Source of the DNA: Holothuria scabra
Taxonomy: Eukaryota > Echinodermata > Holothuroidea > Aspidochirotida > Holothuriidae
DNA length: 64,000 nucleotides
Assembly: GCA_037179385.1 (NCBI GenBank)
Contig: CM074179.1
Coordinates: 32,431,903-32,495,902 of the forward strand
Direction: 5' to 3'
Positions 57,041-64,000 of the stretch are shown here, piece after piece (the stretch's first letter is position 1; each line of letters starts with the position of its first letter). A model generated the notes under the pieces. The model worked only from the letters and a program-made list of their open reading frames with translations. It ran no database searches and had not been told where the DNA came from. The translations under genes and the position numbers were made by a program.

Positions 57041-57403
57041 TGCGTACGTGTTGTATACACTGCATTCGTGCAGCTAGCTGCTGTATATAAGCTAGTACTG
57101 CTTGGGCATAATATCGGGCGTGAAAACAAACTTTACTTTCAATATTTTTCGAGGTTTTTTGTGCCGATTTTCGCCCAAAATGTGAAGTGCAATTCAGACA
57201 TGTTATGTGCGGGAAATGTTCCGTGACTTTCAGATTGTCTGAATCACGTACCGGACGCTATTTTTAGCCCCAGACAAACATCTATTTTTTGTTGAGCGGC
57301 CAGGGCCGTCTCTGGCGCTTTTGCGCCAGAGCGCAGGTTTATTTTCGAGCCCTTCTCAGAACAAACAAAAAGGAAAATTTACTAAGCGAATGGGAAATGT
57401 GTG

Positions 57404-58834
57404 CACTCTTAAAAAAAGTGGGCAAATTTTGCCCAACTTTTTGACCAACACTGGGCATCTATTCAACAACCTAAACAGTTATGCAAAACTTTAACCAACC
57501 AAATTTGGTAAAGTTTGAACCCAACTGTTGGGCAGGAGATTACCCAACTGTTTGGTAAATTAGCATTTAAAAACATACCCACTTGTTGGGCACTTCTTTT
57601 ATTAAGCTGTTGGGCAAATGCATTAACCAAATGTTGGTTATATGTTAATCATCTTTTCCTTAACCGTTGGTGCTTGCTTTACATGTTAGGTTGTAGGTTA
57701 TGGCAGGGAGCTGCCACTGCAGCTCCCTGGTTATGGCAACCCATCGGTCCCAGTTTAAAAACCCTGGCTTAATAACCTATTTGGTTTGTCACTGAGTTCC
57801 GTATAAGTACGTCCAAAACTATCATTTTTAAAAGGCACTGTAAAATGATGTGTGTAAATGATGTGATGAAGTCTTGTAGTTTCATCAGTGCATAAATATG
57901 AACACAAGGGCAGCATGAGAATTAGCTGGTCCGTAGCTCTCCCCCCTCGACTCTCTGGCGAAGAGCCAAGGGGCGAAAACCAAACATTTACTCCCGGAGC
58001 AGTTCTGCTCCCTTAAGGAGCTAAACGTCCGAAACGGAAAATTACGCCCTCTAAAGGGCAAACATGTGTGGTCCTGCTCTAGACTGGCTGAATAGAACAG
58101 AAGCCACACCCTGGATGCAGTTTAACGTCATGCCCAGGTAGCTCGCATACACTGTTATCATGGTTATGAGACAGGTTTCTTGTTATGCCGAAATCTTGCG
58201 AATAATAATATATAAATGCTCATTCGGACGTGAAAGAGAATATCCCAGATCCTAACCTCTCATTGGATAGCAGTTTTGCGCCAAATACGAATCATGGAAT
58301 CTCATACAAATGTGTTCTAGTTCGTAGTACTATTTAAAGAATTTTATGGAAATAGAGATCGATTTCATGGTCTAAAATAATGTACGAGTTTAGCTGTTTG
58401 GCCAATATAAAAAGATGCCAAAGAGAATTTTCAGTTATGGTATCATGTCTGATTATGAGAAGAATTGTGAAACCAATCGGGTCAAGTGTACTGTTGTTTG
58501 GTGAAAACACTGCAACCAATAATATACCCAACAAATTGGCAAAAAATTACCCAACAAGTGGGTAAAGGGAAAATATGCTCAACTGTAGTATAAAATCTTA
58601 TCGTCATTTTGACCAGTCAGTTGGGTATTACAGTATACGCGTGCATGGAAGGGGAAATTTAATCATTTTGTGAGCAAAGATTGACCAACACTTAGGCAAT
58701 TACTTTTACTCAACAAAAACTTTGCCCAGCGTTTAAATAGTGCACCAATTAGCCCCAAAGTTGGGCAAAGTTTTACCAACACATTTCATAAACTTCTTTA
58801 ACCAACGGATATTTTACCCAACGTTTTAAGAGTG
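57404..58834. mobile_element. 1.4-kb element with CACTCTTAA ends and TTGGGCAAA repeats
   Basis: The left end CACTCTTAAAAAAAGTGGG and the complement of the right end, CACTCTTAAAACGTTGGG, match over 15 of 18. Both ends (57415-57620 and 58505-58825) are filled with GGGCAAA, TTGGGCA, ACCAAC and CCCAAC motifs in both orientations. The middle is unique and carries no recognisable transposase. It lies in gene B intron 2. Confidence 0.8.
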
Positions 58835-59269
58835 TGGTTCGGCGGGCACCCTTGGGTAGATAAATTTGTCTGTAGATTATAGAGGATTACAAAACAGTAT
58901 TATCTCTTTATTAAAACCATTATGCAAGCTATGTAGCCTTTATTAAAAAACAATTTTTGAAGCAAATCGTCTGCTAGGAGACAGGTCAGTGGTCATTAGC
59001 AGCAGTGCTTACCTCACCTTTGCTTGATGAAATGCATACGGTATATTTCCTCGTTATTCAGTACATTATCTAGTTTATTCTGAGAGAGCGCAATTGCTGC
59101 ATTGTGATCTACATATTGTAACAAACAAATAGGTGAATCAAACTTTTTCTGATAACCTGGAACAAAGACACTGTCACGTGATACTGAGCCATGGCAAAAA
59201 ACAACATATTACGAAGCTTTTCCTCACTTTACGTAATGACTGCATGTGCTTTTTTCTTTCTCTGCAAAG
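58835..59269. other. Gene B intron 2, 3' end
   Basis: Non-coding, ending in the pyrimidine tract and CTGCAAAG acceptor of exon 3. Confidence 0.5.
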
Positions 59270-59347
59270 ACATGTGATACGTACGGGGGATTTGACTGTC
59301 TGTTCATTTCTGCTGGAGTCAATCCACATTTCGGCTATCTCTTAGAG
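59270..59347 (+). CDS. dhrs4-like: Gene B exon 3, DHRS4-like short-chain dehydrogenase/reductase
   Basis: Acceptor TTTTTTCTTTCTCTGCAAAG, 78 nt in phase 0, donor GTAATT. Residues 79-104 read TCDTYGGFDCLFISAGVNPH then FGYLLE. DHRS4 relatives have a GG-I-D-x-L core and a VNPFFG-type stretch at the same place, which this matches closely. The motif ISAG (91-94) stands where SDRs usually have NNAG or, in DHRS4, SNAA. The Asn replaced by Ser92 normally helps hold the central β-sheet. The catalytic consequence is unknown, and both paralogues share the change. Confidence 0.92.
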
Positions 59348-59349
59348 GT

Positions 59350-59556
59350 AATTCACAATTTGCAGAAAATATCGTAGCTCATATTACAAAGTATGTACTG
59401 AGAGTGTTTTGAATACAAATTCTGGTCTTGTATACCCCCAATCCCCTAAAGCAATAAACTGAGGATGTGTTTGGATAAAAATAAGTTTAGACAGTTGGTG
59501 GAGGGGCTTAAGTAAGTTGGGAGAAGTGGTAATGTTTGGGGTGAAAGGATATGCCT
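59350..59556 (+). repeat. TTAA MITE family B, 5'-truncated copy
   Basis: TATTACAAAGTATGTACTGA, AAGCAATAAACTGAG, GTGTTTGGATAAAAATAAG, GAGGGGCTTAAGTAAG and a final ATGCCT-TTAA. The left end is missing; it begins right after the exon 3 donor. Confidence 0.72.
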
Positions 59557-59560
59557 TTAA

Positions 59561-59800
59561 AACCATCCTTATCCAGGCACAACCATAGTTTACTGCCTCC
59601 GTGGTACACCAAGATGGTCATAGACATCCCTAATGCCTAGTCAAAACACTCTCAGTATATAATGTGTATTAGCTTCTGTGGATTTTTTAGTTTTTACATT
59701 TTTATCGTCACCGATTACTTTCTCGGTAAACTTAAATGTTTTCACTTGGCCAGTCACACAGTGATTGACAGATGTCAATCAAAGAGATGTACCCCCTGAC
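59561..59800 (-). repeat. TTAA MITE family B, inverted diverged copy
   Basis: The complement shows GATTGACATCTGTCAATCAC, ATACTGAGAGTGTTTTGACT and GTGCCTGGATAAGGATGG in family order. It lies tail-to-tail with the copy at 59350-59556. Confidence 0.6.
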
Positions 59801-59819
59801 AAGTGTGCTTTCAGTCCAA

Positions 59820-60060
59820 TTGAGTGACAACTCACTCCACGAAGAGTGAAATTCACTCAAAGAGAGTAAAGTTTTCACTCTTTTTGAAGTACCCTGTGAT
59901 CACTCATAACAGATTATTGCAGGCATTCGTGAACGAATGAATTTTCCCTCCTCTTGTTTTGAGTAAACTCTCACTTTTCACTCTATTAGAGAGTGAAAAA
60001 AGTCACACGTTTGCTTTTAGAGTGCAGTAAAGTGGTAGCTTCTTTTCACGAATGCCTACC
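59820..60060. repeat. AGAGTGAA-rich inverted-repeat element(s)
   Basis: AGAGTGAA, TTCACTCT and related motifs occur about nine times from 59830 to 60024, and the right boundary complements to CACTCTAAAAGC. Overlapping it, GCAGGCATTCGTGAA (59921) and TTCACGAATGCCTAC (60043) form a second inverted repeat. The boundaries are not certain. Confidence 0.5.
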
Positions 60061-60110
60061 TTTGAACATCTCATCACAAGTCGCACCTTTTTTACTCGTG
60101 GTTAGCCATA

Positions 60111-60168
60111 TTTCAATATTGTTTGTTTGTTTGTTGTTGTTGTTTTTTTTTTTGTTGTTGTTGTTGAA
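60111..60168 (+). repeat. GTTT/GTT microsatellite
   Basis: Runs of GTTTGTTTG and then TTG repeats with an interrupting T-run. Confidence 0.9.
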
Positions 60169-60994
60169 AATGAAAGAACTGCACCGATTGAATGTCCTAC
60201 GGCATGTACGGGATGGAGTTACTCTTGGTACCACCATCCCCGGCAGTTTACATCTCAGTCATTCAGCTTAGGTATATCCTTTCTATGGAGATGGGAGTTA
60301 CACTGTTTGGGATCCTTTCTCCATGATCTTTAGTATGTTATTTTGATATTTCAGACACATAAATTATAAAAAAGAGGAGTCCTAAATATGAATCCTTCTT
60401 GAGCACCACATTTTATGGAATATGAGTTTATATGGCTTACCCTAAGACATTATCCGTATGGATTAAGCGCAGGTCCCCCAAGAGCGATATCGGACCGTAT
60501 TGCGCTACGACTTTTATGAGTTTTACTTAAAATCTCCTCCAGCCATTGTCGGAAAGAACAAAAAATTGCAATCCTATGAACATATATGTTTCGTATGAAA
60601 AGGATTATGAAAATGAAATGTAAACTCTTTATTTCGTGACGTCGCGGTGACAATTAACCTTTATCGAACTATCCGATAAAACAGGTGTCTGTCACGGAGT
60701 AATTAGTATAATTTCAATTTTCGTAGTCCTGCGATACAAATTATATCTTTTTAAACATTAGTTCTTCCAGACTAACTTGATGAAGTTTTCAGTAGAAGTC
60801 TCAAAAATCGGAGCGTAACCCGATCCAATAGCGTTATAGTATGATCTGCGCTTTAGGGTGGCAGGTACACTGCCGAGAATTTGTCAGTTTCATAATTTCC
60901 ATTTCACACTTCTGTAAGGTACATTAAGATCATGACCACACGTTTCCTTCTTTGGCATGAACATGTCTTTATCTGTCCTTCTTTGTTCTATCAG
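60169..60994. other. Gene B intron 3, no recognisable features
   Basis: Non-coding, ending in the CTTTGTTCTATCAG acceptor of exon 4. Confidence 0.5.
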
Positions 60995-61018
60995 GCTACT
61001 GAAGATAGCTATGACAAG
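60995..61018 (+). CDS. dhrs4-like: Gene B exon 4 (24-nt microexon), DHRS4-like SDR
   Basis: Acceptor TTTGTTCTATCAG, 24 nt coding ATEDSYDK (residues 105-112), donor GTAAGT. It continues the preceding LLE in frame and corresponds to the segment before the tetrad Asn in DHRS4 relatives, where a T-E-x-x-W/Y-D-K pattern is usual. Far too small to show as an open frame. It was identified from perfect splice sites, phase and alignment to the family. Confidence 0.87.
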
Positions 61019-61064
61019 GTAAGTCATAAACTGTTGTATCAACATTGATGCTCTGTAATTAATG

Positions 61065-61285
61065 GCGTAGCCATGGTTTAGGAAACAAGGGGATACGTGC
61101 CTCCCCCAAGAAACCCATATAACTGCAAATAAACCAACCTCTCCCTTAGAGAATTTTGTAACATGCAGTTTTATATTGTGGTCCCATGTACAAAGCGAGA
61201 GAATTTAGAAGTGTCCCCTCGGGGGAAAATTTGTGACCCCAGTGTTCCCTGCTCCAAACGTCCTCGCAACACCACTGTTAATGAT
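61065..61285. mobile_element. Possible small hAT-like element
   Basis: AATGGCGTAGCCATGG at the left and a CACCACTGTTAATGA at the right resemble the CAGTGGCGTAG-type ends of the other hAT-like elements. The ends are weakly matched and the target duplication is uncertain. Confidence 0.35.
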
Positions 61286-61399
61286 CCATTTTTTTCTTTC
61301 TACTCCCCAAATTTCTAGTTCGATCCAACCGAAACATAACGTCTTTGCACACTGGTGAAAAATTTGAGTTAACATAGAAATTTTTGTAAAATCAATCCT

Positions 61400-61650
61400 T
61401 TTTAATCAATCCATAACATTAGGAGGGACCTTAACTGCGGCCTTGTGCGGTGAATTGTGTCTAAATTGTCTTTGTGGTGTAAGAATTCGCATTTTATTCT
61501 GCCGCAAAGTAGGACTGAGATCCAATTTCCGTTCGATTTGGTGAAACACAAGATAGTGTTGTGGGCACATAGCTTCGTGCTTACGAAAACAATTGAAACC
61601 GTACACTATGTGCTAAGCTCGGTTCATAAGTGTATCCCACGCTCTGGCAT
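61400..61650 (-). repeat. Interspersed repeat family A, inverted copy
   Basis: The complement reads CGTGGGATACACTTATGAAC, GAACGGAAATTGGATCTCAG, CCTACTTTGCGGCAGAATAA and CACAAAGACAATTTAGACAC, matching 43810-43980. It lacks the GGAGGATG 3' core. Confidence 0.65.
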
Positions 61651-61720
61651 ACAATTCAATGCGGCAATGACTTATTGAGCTCTATTTTTAGCCTTTAAGA
61701 TGGTTAGCTGGTTAGAGAAG

Positions 61721-61905
61721 GATTAAAGGCCCAATTTCCAACCTATTAGTTCAAGTCAAGCCAGCCAAGGCCTATTTTCCACTTGTGGATCCCTAGTTTG
61801 TTTTCCCTTCTCCATTGCCTATGCGGGACATCATGCACAATGGCAGTAGGTTCCATATTTTAAGTCTCTGGTATGACTCGACCTGGGAATCGATATAAGC
61901 CCTTA
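61721..61905 (-). repeat. tRNA-derived SINE (family C)
   Basis: GGCCCAATTTCCAACCTATT, AGTCAAGCCAGCCAAGGCC, CTCCATTGCCTATGCGG and AATGGCAGTAGG, then a truncated tRNA-like head (GACTCGACCTGGGAATCGAT). Confidence 0.68.
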
Positions 61906-62274
61906 AGAACAATGGGAATCGAGATCGTAATTCACATCATAACACTGGATTTAAAACGTTTTGAACAGTAATCACACGTTATCATTACACCTGGATAATG
62001 ATTTAGTCTCCAGCCTAGAATGGAGCCATACCAATGTTGTGAGGGCCGTAAGGTTGGTCAAGTGTTGTCCTTCAGTAGACGTAATAGCTTCTTCGGGAGC
62101 AGTTATAAGGTTGCTTTCGCCTAACGGCTCTTTGTCAGAGATTCGGGAGGACTGTAGAGAAACGATAATGATTAAGTATATGATTTAAAATGTTTTGCCG
62201 ATAAATCTAATATTTCTCTTTTAATATTTCAAATTATATATTTCATATTTATTATTTTTTTTTTGTCTTTACAG

Positions 62275-62345
62275 ACATTTGAAACAAATGTTAAATCAAA
62301 CTTTTATTTCATTCAAGAGTGTGTCCCACACTTTTTAGAGAGAGG
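62275..62345 (+). CDS. dhrs4-like: Gene B exon 5, DHRS4-like short-chain dehydrogenase/reductase
   Basis: A T-rich acceptor ending CTTTACAG, 71 nt, donor GTAAGT. Residues 113-135 read TFETNVKSNFYFIQECVPHF then LER, plus two bases of a Gly codon (phase 2). Asn117 in T-N-V-K aligns with the catalytic-tetrad Asn of SDRs (I-N-V-K in DHRS4), followed by helix αF with the VP-F-RG pattern. The next exon should begin with a base completing Gly and lead to the β5 strand and catalytic Ser. It is not within the remaining 1.65 kb. Confidence 0.92.
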
Positions 62346-62389
62346 GTAAGTTAACTCAAAGTAAGATAAAGGCTGGATGTGCGTACTGC

Positions 62390-62557
62390 GTTCACACCAA
62401 AGCCGACATTTGATAAGTTTTGCGGGCGACACACGGATTTTTCTCCAGGACGAATTGTGAAATTTGAGTTCACTAGAAATGGTCCCCATTTGTGCTGGGA
62501 TAAAAAATCCACTGCAATTCGTAGAACGCTAAGTTTTCGGCTTTGGTGTGAGCGAAC
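62390..62557. mobile_element. MITE/hairpin with GTTC-CACACCAAAGCCGA ends
   Basis: GTTCACACCAAAGCCGA at the left is inverted at the right end (TCGGCTTTGGTGTGAGCGAAC, with a 4-nt insertion). An open frame across it (62379-62570) follows the element and is not a gene. It begins 45 bp into gene B intron 5. Confidence 0.65.
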
Positions 62558-63640
62558 CTATTTACTGTAAATCTCATTCTCCTTTATACCGTAATCCCTA
62601 TCACTGAATTTTAACACTACACTTGCATGTGAGCACAGTGTATATAGGCCTACTCTAAAAACCGGCACCTGGGTCAGTGACGTGGGCCGGAACAACCAAC
62701 GTTTTGGGGCAAACTGTAATCCAACTTCGGTCTGTTGCAGTCACGTCTGGGTCATTATTTGACCCAAACTTTTAAGTAGATTCCCTCCCTACCCATGTTA
62801 AGTCAAACCGATCAAACCGTTTTACAGCTTGGCGTTAATACCCCTTCATTGGGGCGTTGCCGAGTTCCCAGTAGGGAGGATCAAATGAAAACAAACAGTG
62901 TTTGTTTGCAGTCAATACCCGTATGTAAGTGGGGTGGAAACCCTGTTAACATAAATCTGCTTATCCAGGGGGTGGCTTCTCGATATCTGGGCAACACACA
63001 ACCTTTGTCCTGTTGTAGTTCGCATTAACAGAAGAAAATAATTAGATCGTATATCTATCAAATCTTTTACCACTGACAATCAACACCAGGTTTTGTAGTA
63101 TAAGGTCCGAATAAGGGTGTCCTTCAACCCTCCCTCATCCTGTAGATACATGTTCAATACCAGATTTTGTAATATGAGTCCTGTAACTAGCTAGATGGGG
63201 ACACCCTTCAACCCCCATCACTGTAAATACATTTCCTTCACTTTCGGAAAGTTGCGGGAGTTACCAAAGAGTAATCGTGAGCGTTAAAGCCATTTTATCA
63301 TTATCTCAAAATACATTTTAGTGAAGGGAAATGAAAAATTCTCAGCTGATTAGTGCAATTTGATTGACATCAAATTTGAAAATTCTAACGATGCATGGCT
63401 CGGTGTAGCTTACATTCCCTTATAGAGAGGGTACATGGCTCACACAATATAGCGTTTCATATTACCGGGATATGGCCCCTGGTAATTAATAGTTTGGGAC
63501 TACACGAGGAGTATGGCAAGCAATCGGTATCAAATCATGGGGAATCGACACATACCAATTTAAATCGACACATACCACTTTTATTCGACTTATACTGATT
63601 TAAACTGGCATAAACCAATTAAACTTCGACAAATACCACT
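62558..63640. other. Gene B intron 5, no recognisable exon
   Basis: Contains a degenerate direct repeat pair, CAACACCAGGTTTTGTAGTA (63080) versus CAATACCAGATTTTGTAATA (63155), each followed by GGGTGTCC/GGGGACACCC and TTCAACCC. Near 63540-63645 an AACCAATTTAAATCGACACA-type repeat occurs three to four times. Confidence 0.55.
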
Positions 63641-63899
63641 TTAACCCTTTACCGTTGTTTGGGTCCTTTTGGACCCATACGGAGAGCTCGGCTGTCACCC
63701 ATCTTTACTGTTTCACGCGGAGCTCGAAACTGCGAGCATCTACCCGAAAATTCGGCCACAACAACGAGAGAGACAATAGTTTAAGGTCACGGGGTCAATG
63801 GCCTACGGAAGCTGATACGGGGCGTGCTACGTCCGCTTTTCCGCCCACTTTCGAGGCGCGCAAATATGCCCCGATCGTAGCACAACGGTAAAGGGTTAA
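63641..63899. mobile_element. TTAA-type MITE with CCCTTTACCGTTG ends
   Basis: TTAACCCTTTACCGTTG at 63641 is exactly inverted at 63883-63899 (CAACGGTAAAGGGTTAA), so TTAA marks both boundaries. Just inside the left end is a GGGTCCTTTTGGACCC hairpin. GC content is higher than the surroundings. An open frame of 78 codons runs across nearly all of it but has no recognisable domain. It resembles piggyBac-type non-autonomous elements. Confidence 0.85.
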
Positions 63900-63984
63900 T
63901 CTAAAATATCTGCACCACTCGGCTGTGCACACACGCAGAGACAGTGGCATCAGCTTTGCAGCAAACACACTCTACAGGCTTATT

Positions 63985-64000
63985 TTAACCCTTTACCGTT
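63985..64000 (+). mobile_element. Start of a second CCCTTTACCGTT element, cut by window end
   Basis: TTAACCCTTTACCGTT repeats the end sequence of the element 86 bp to the left. The rest is beyond the window, so whether it is a full copy or a solo end cannot be told. Confidence 0.6.

Larger units (their letters stand above)
48666..62345 (+). other. Gene B: DHRS4-like SDR gene, plus strand, 3' partial
   Basis: Five exons (48666-48721, 55624-55801, 59270-59347, 60995-61018, 62275-62345) join in one frame and encode 135 residues plus two bases of a Gly codon. The introns are 6.9, 3.5, 1.6 and 1.3 kb, all GT-AG. The protein runs from the start Met through the cofactor loop, NADP Arg pair, the ISAG motif and the tetrad Asn region. 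The catalytic Ser-Tyr-x-x-x-Lys exons must lie right of 64000, and none was seen in 62346-64000. No stop or frameshift breaks the exons found, so the gene looks intact so far. Confidence 0.88.

Noticed and set aside
63655..63891. 78-codon open frame inside the terminal MITE
   Set aside because: The frame coincides with the element boundaries and has no known domain. Kept only as a note under the element.
62346..64000. Gene B exon 6 with the catalytic Ser
   Set aside because: No acceptor followed by a G-(S/R)-(I/V)-x-x-(V/I)-S-S-like coding stretch was seen; the remaining sequence is MITEs and intron.

Overview
The window is animal nuclear DNA: AT-rich, no operons, no long uninterrupted genes, dense in short inverted-repeat transposons, tRNA-derived SINE fragments, homopolymer G/C runs and microsatellites. 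Its only recognisable protein coding is a set of small GT-AG exons. Together with the repeat content this suggests a marine invertebrate deuterostome (echinoderm, hemichordate or cephalochordate type). The exact taxon cannot be read from the sequence, and a sea cucumber or similar animal is only a guess.

The main content is two divergently transcribed paralogues of a short-chain dehydrogenase/reductase (SDR) of the DHRS4 type. Gene A is on the minus strand: exon 1 at 37517-37572, exon 2 at 6695-6872 and exon 3 at 4307-4384, with later exons not found and probably left of the window. Gene B is on the plus strand: exon 1 at 48666-48721, exon 2 at 55624-55801, exon 3 at 59270-59347, exon 4 at 60995-61018 and exon 5 at 62275-62345, with the rest right of the window. 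The exons shared by both genes have identical lengths (56, 178 and 78 nt) and phases. The reading frame runs through every junction and gives an SDR N-terminal half with a glycine-rich cofactor loop, an NADP-type Arg pair and the tetrad Asn. The catalytic Ser-Tyr-Lys part lies outside the window. The two start codons are about 11.1 kb apart, head to head, and both first exons share similar 5' flank and intron sequence, so the pair arose by inverted duplication. Gene B also carries a dead, frameshifted and truncated second copy of exon 2 (49933-50027) inside a locally duplicated intron segment.

Everything else is intronic or intergenic and mostly mobile-element derived. From left to right: a 2.3-kb hAT-like element (360-2692); repeat families around gene A exon 3; a GC-rich palindromic island (6397-6610); a 30.6-kb first intron of gene A. 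That intron holds SINEs, a 6-kb element with long inverted termini full of GCGAT/ATCGC motifs (20842-26901) which itself contains a 1.7-kb hAT-like insertion (24971-26658), a hAT MITE with a perfect 8-bp target duplication (30348-30653) and other MITEs. The 11-kb intergenic space holds a 2.1-kb hAT-like element with perfect 8-bp target duplication (39574-41644), a mariner-type MITE (45129-45289) and a long-armed TTAA foldback element (46089-46652). The introns of gene B hold TTAA-flanked MITEs, a GATAATC inverted-repeat array, another hAT-like element (52510-54395), a TTAGTCAG microsatellite and a 1.4-kb element with CACTCTTAA ends (57404-58834).

A possible unrelated minus-strand gene of unknown function inside gene A intron 1 (18718-18883 and 19412-19620) is listed with low confidence. 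No rRNA, tRNA gene, CRISPR array, intact transposase or reverse transcriptase was seen.
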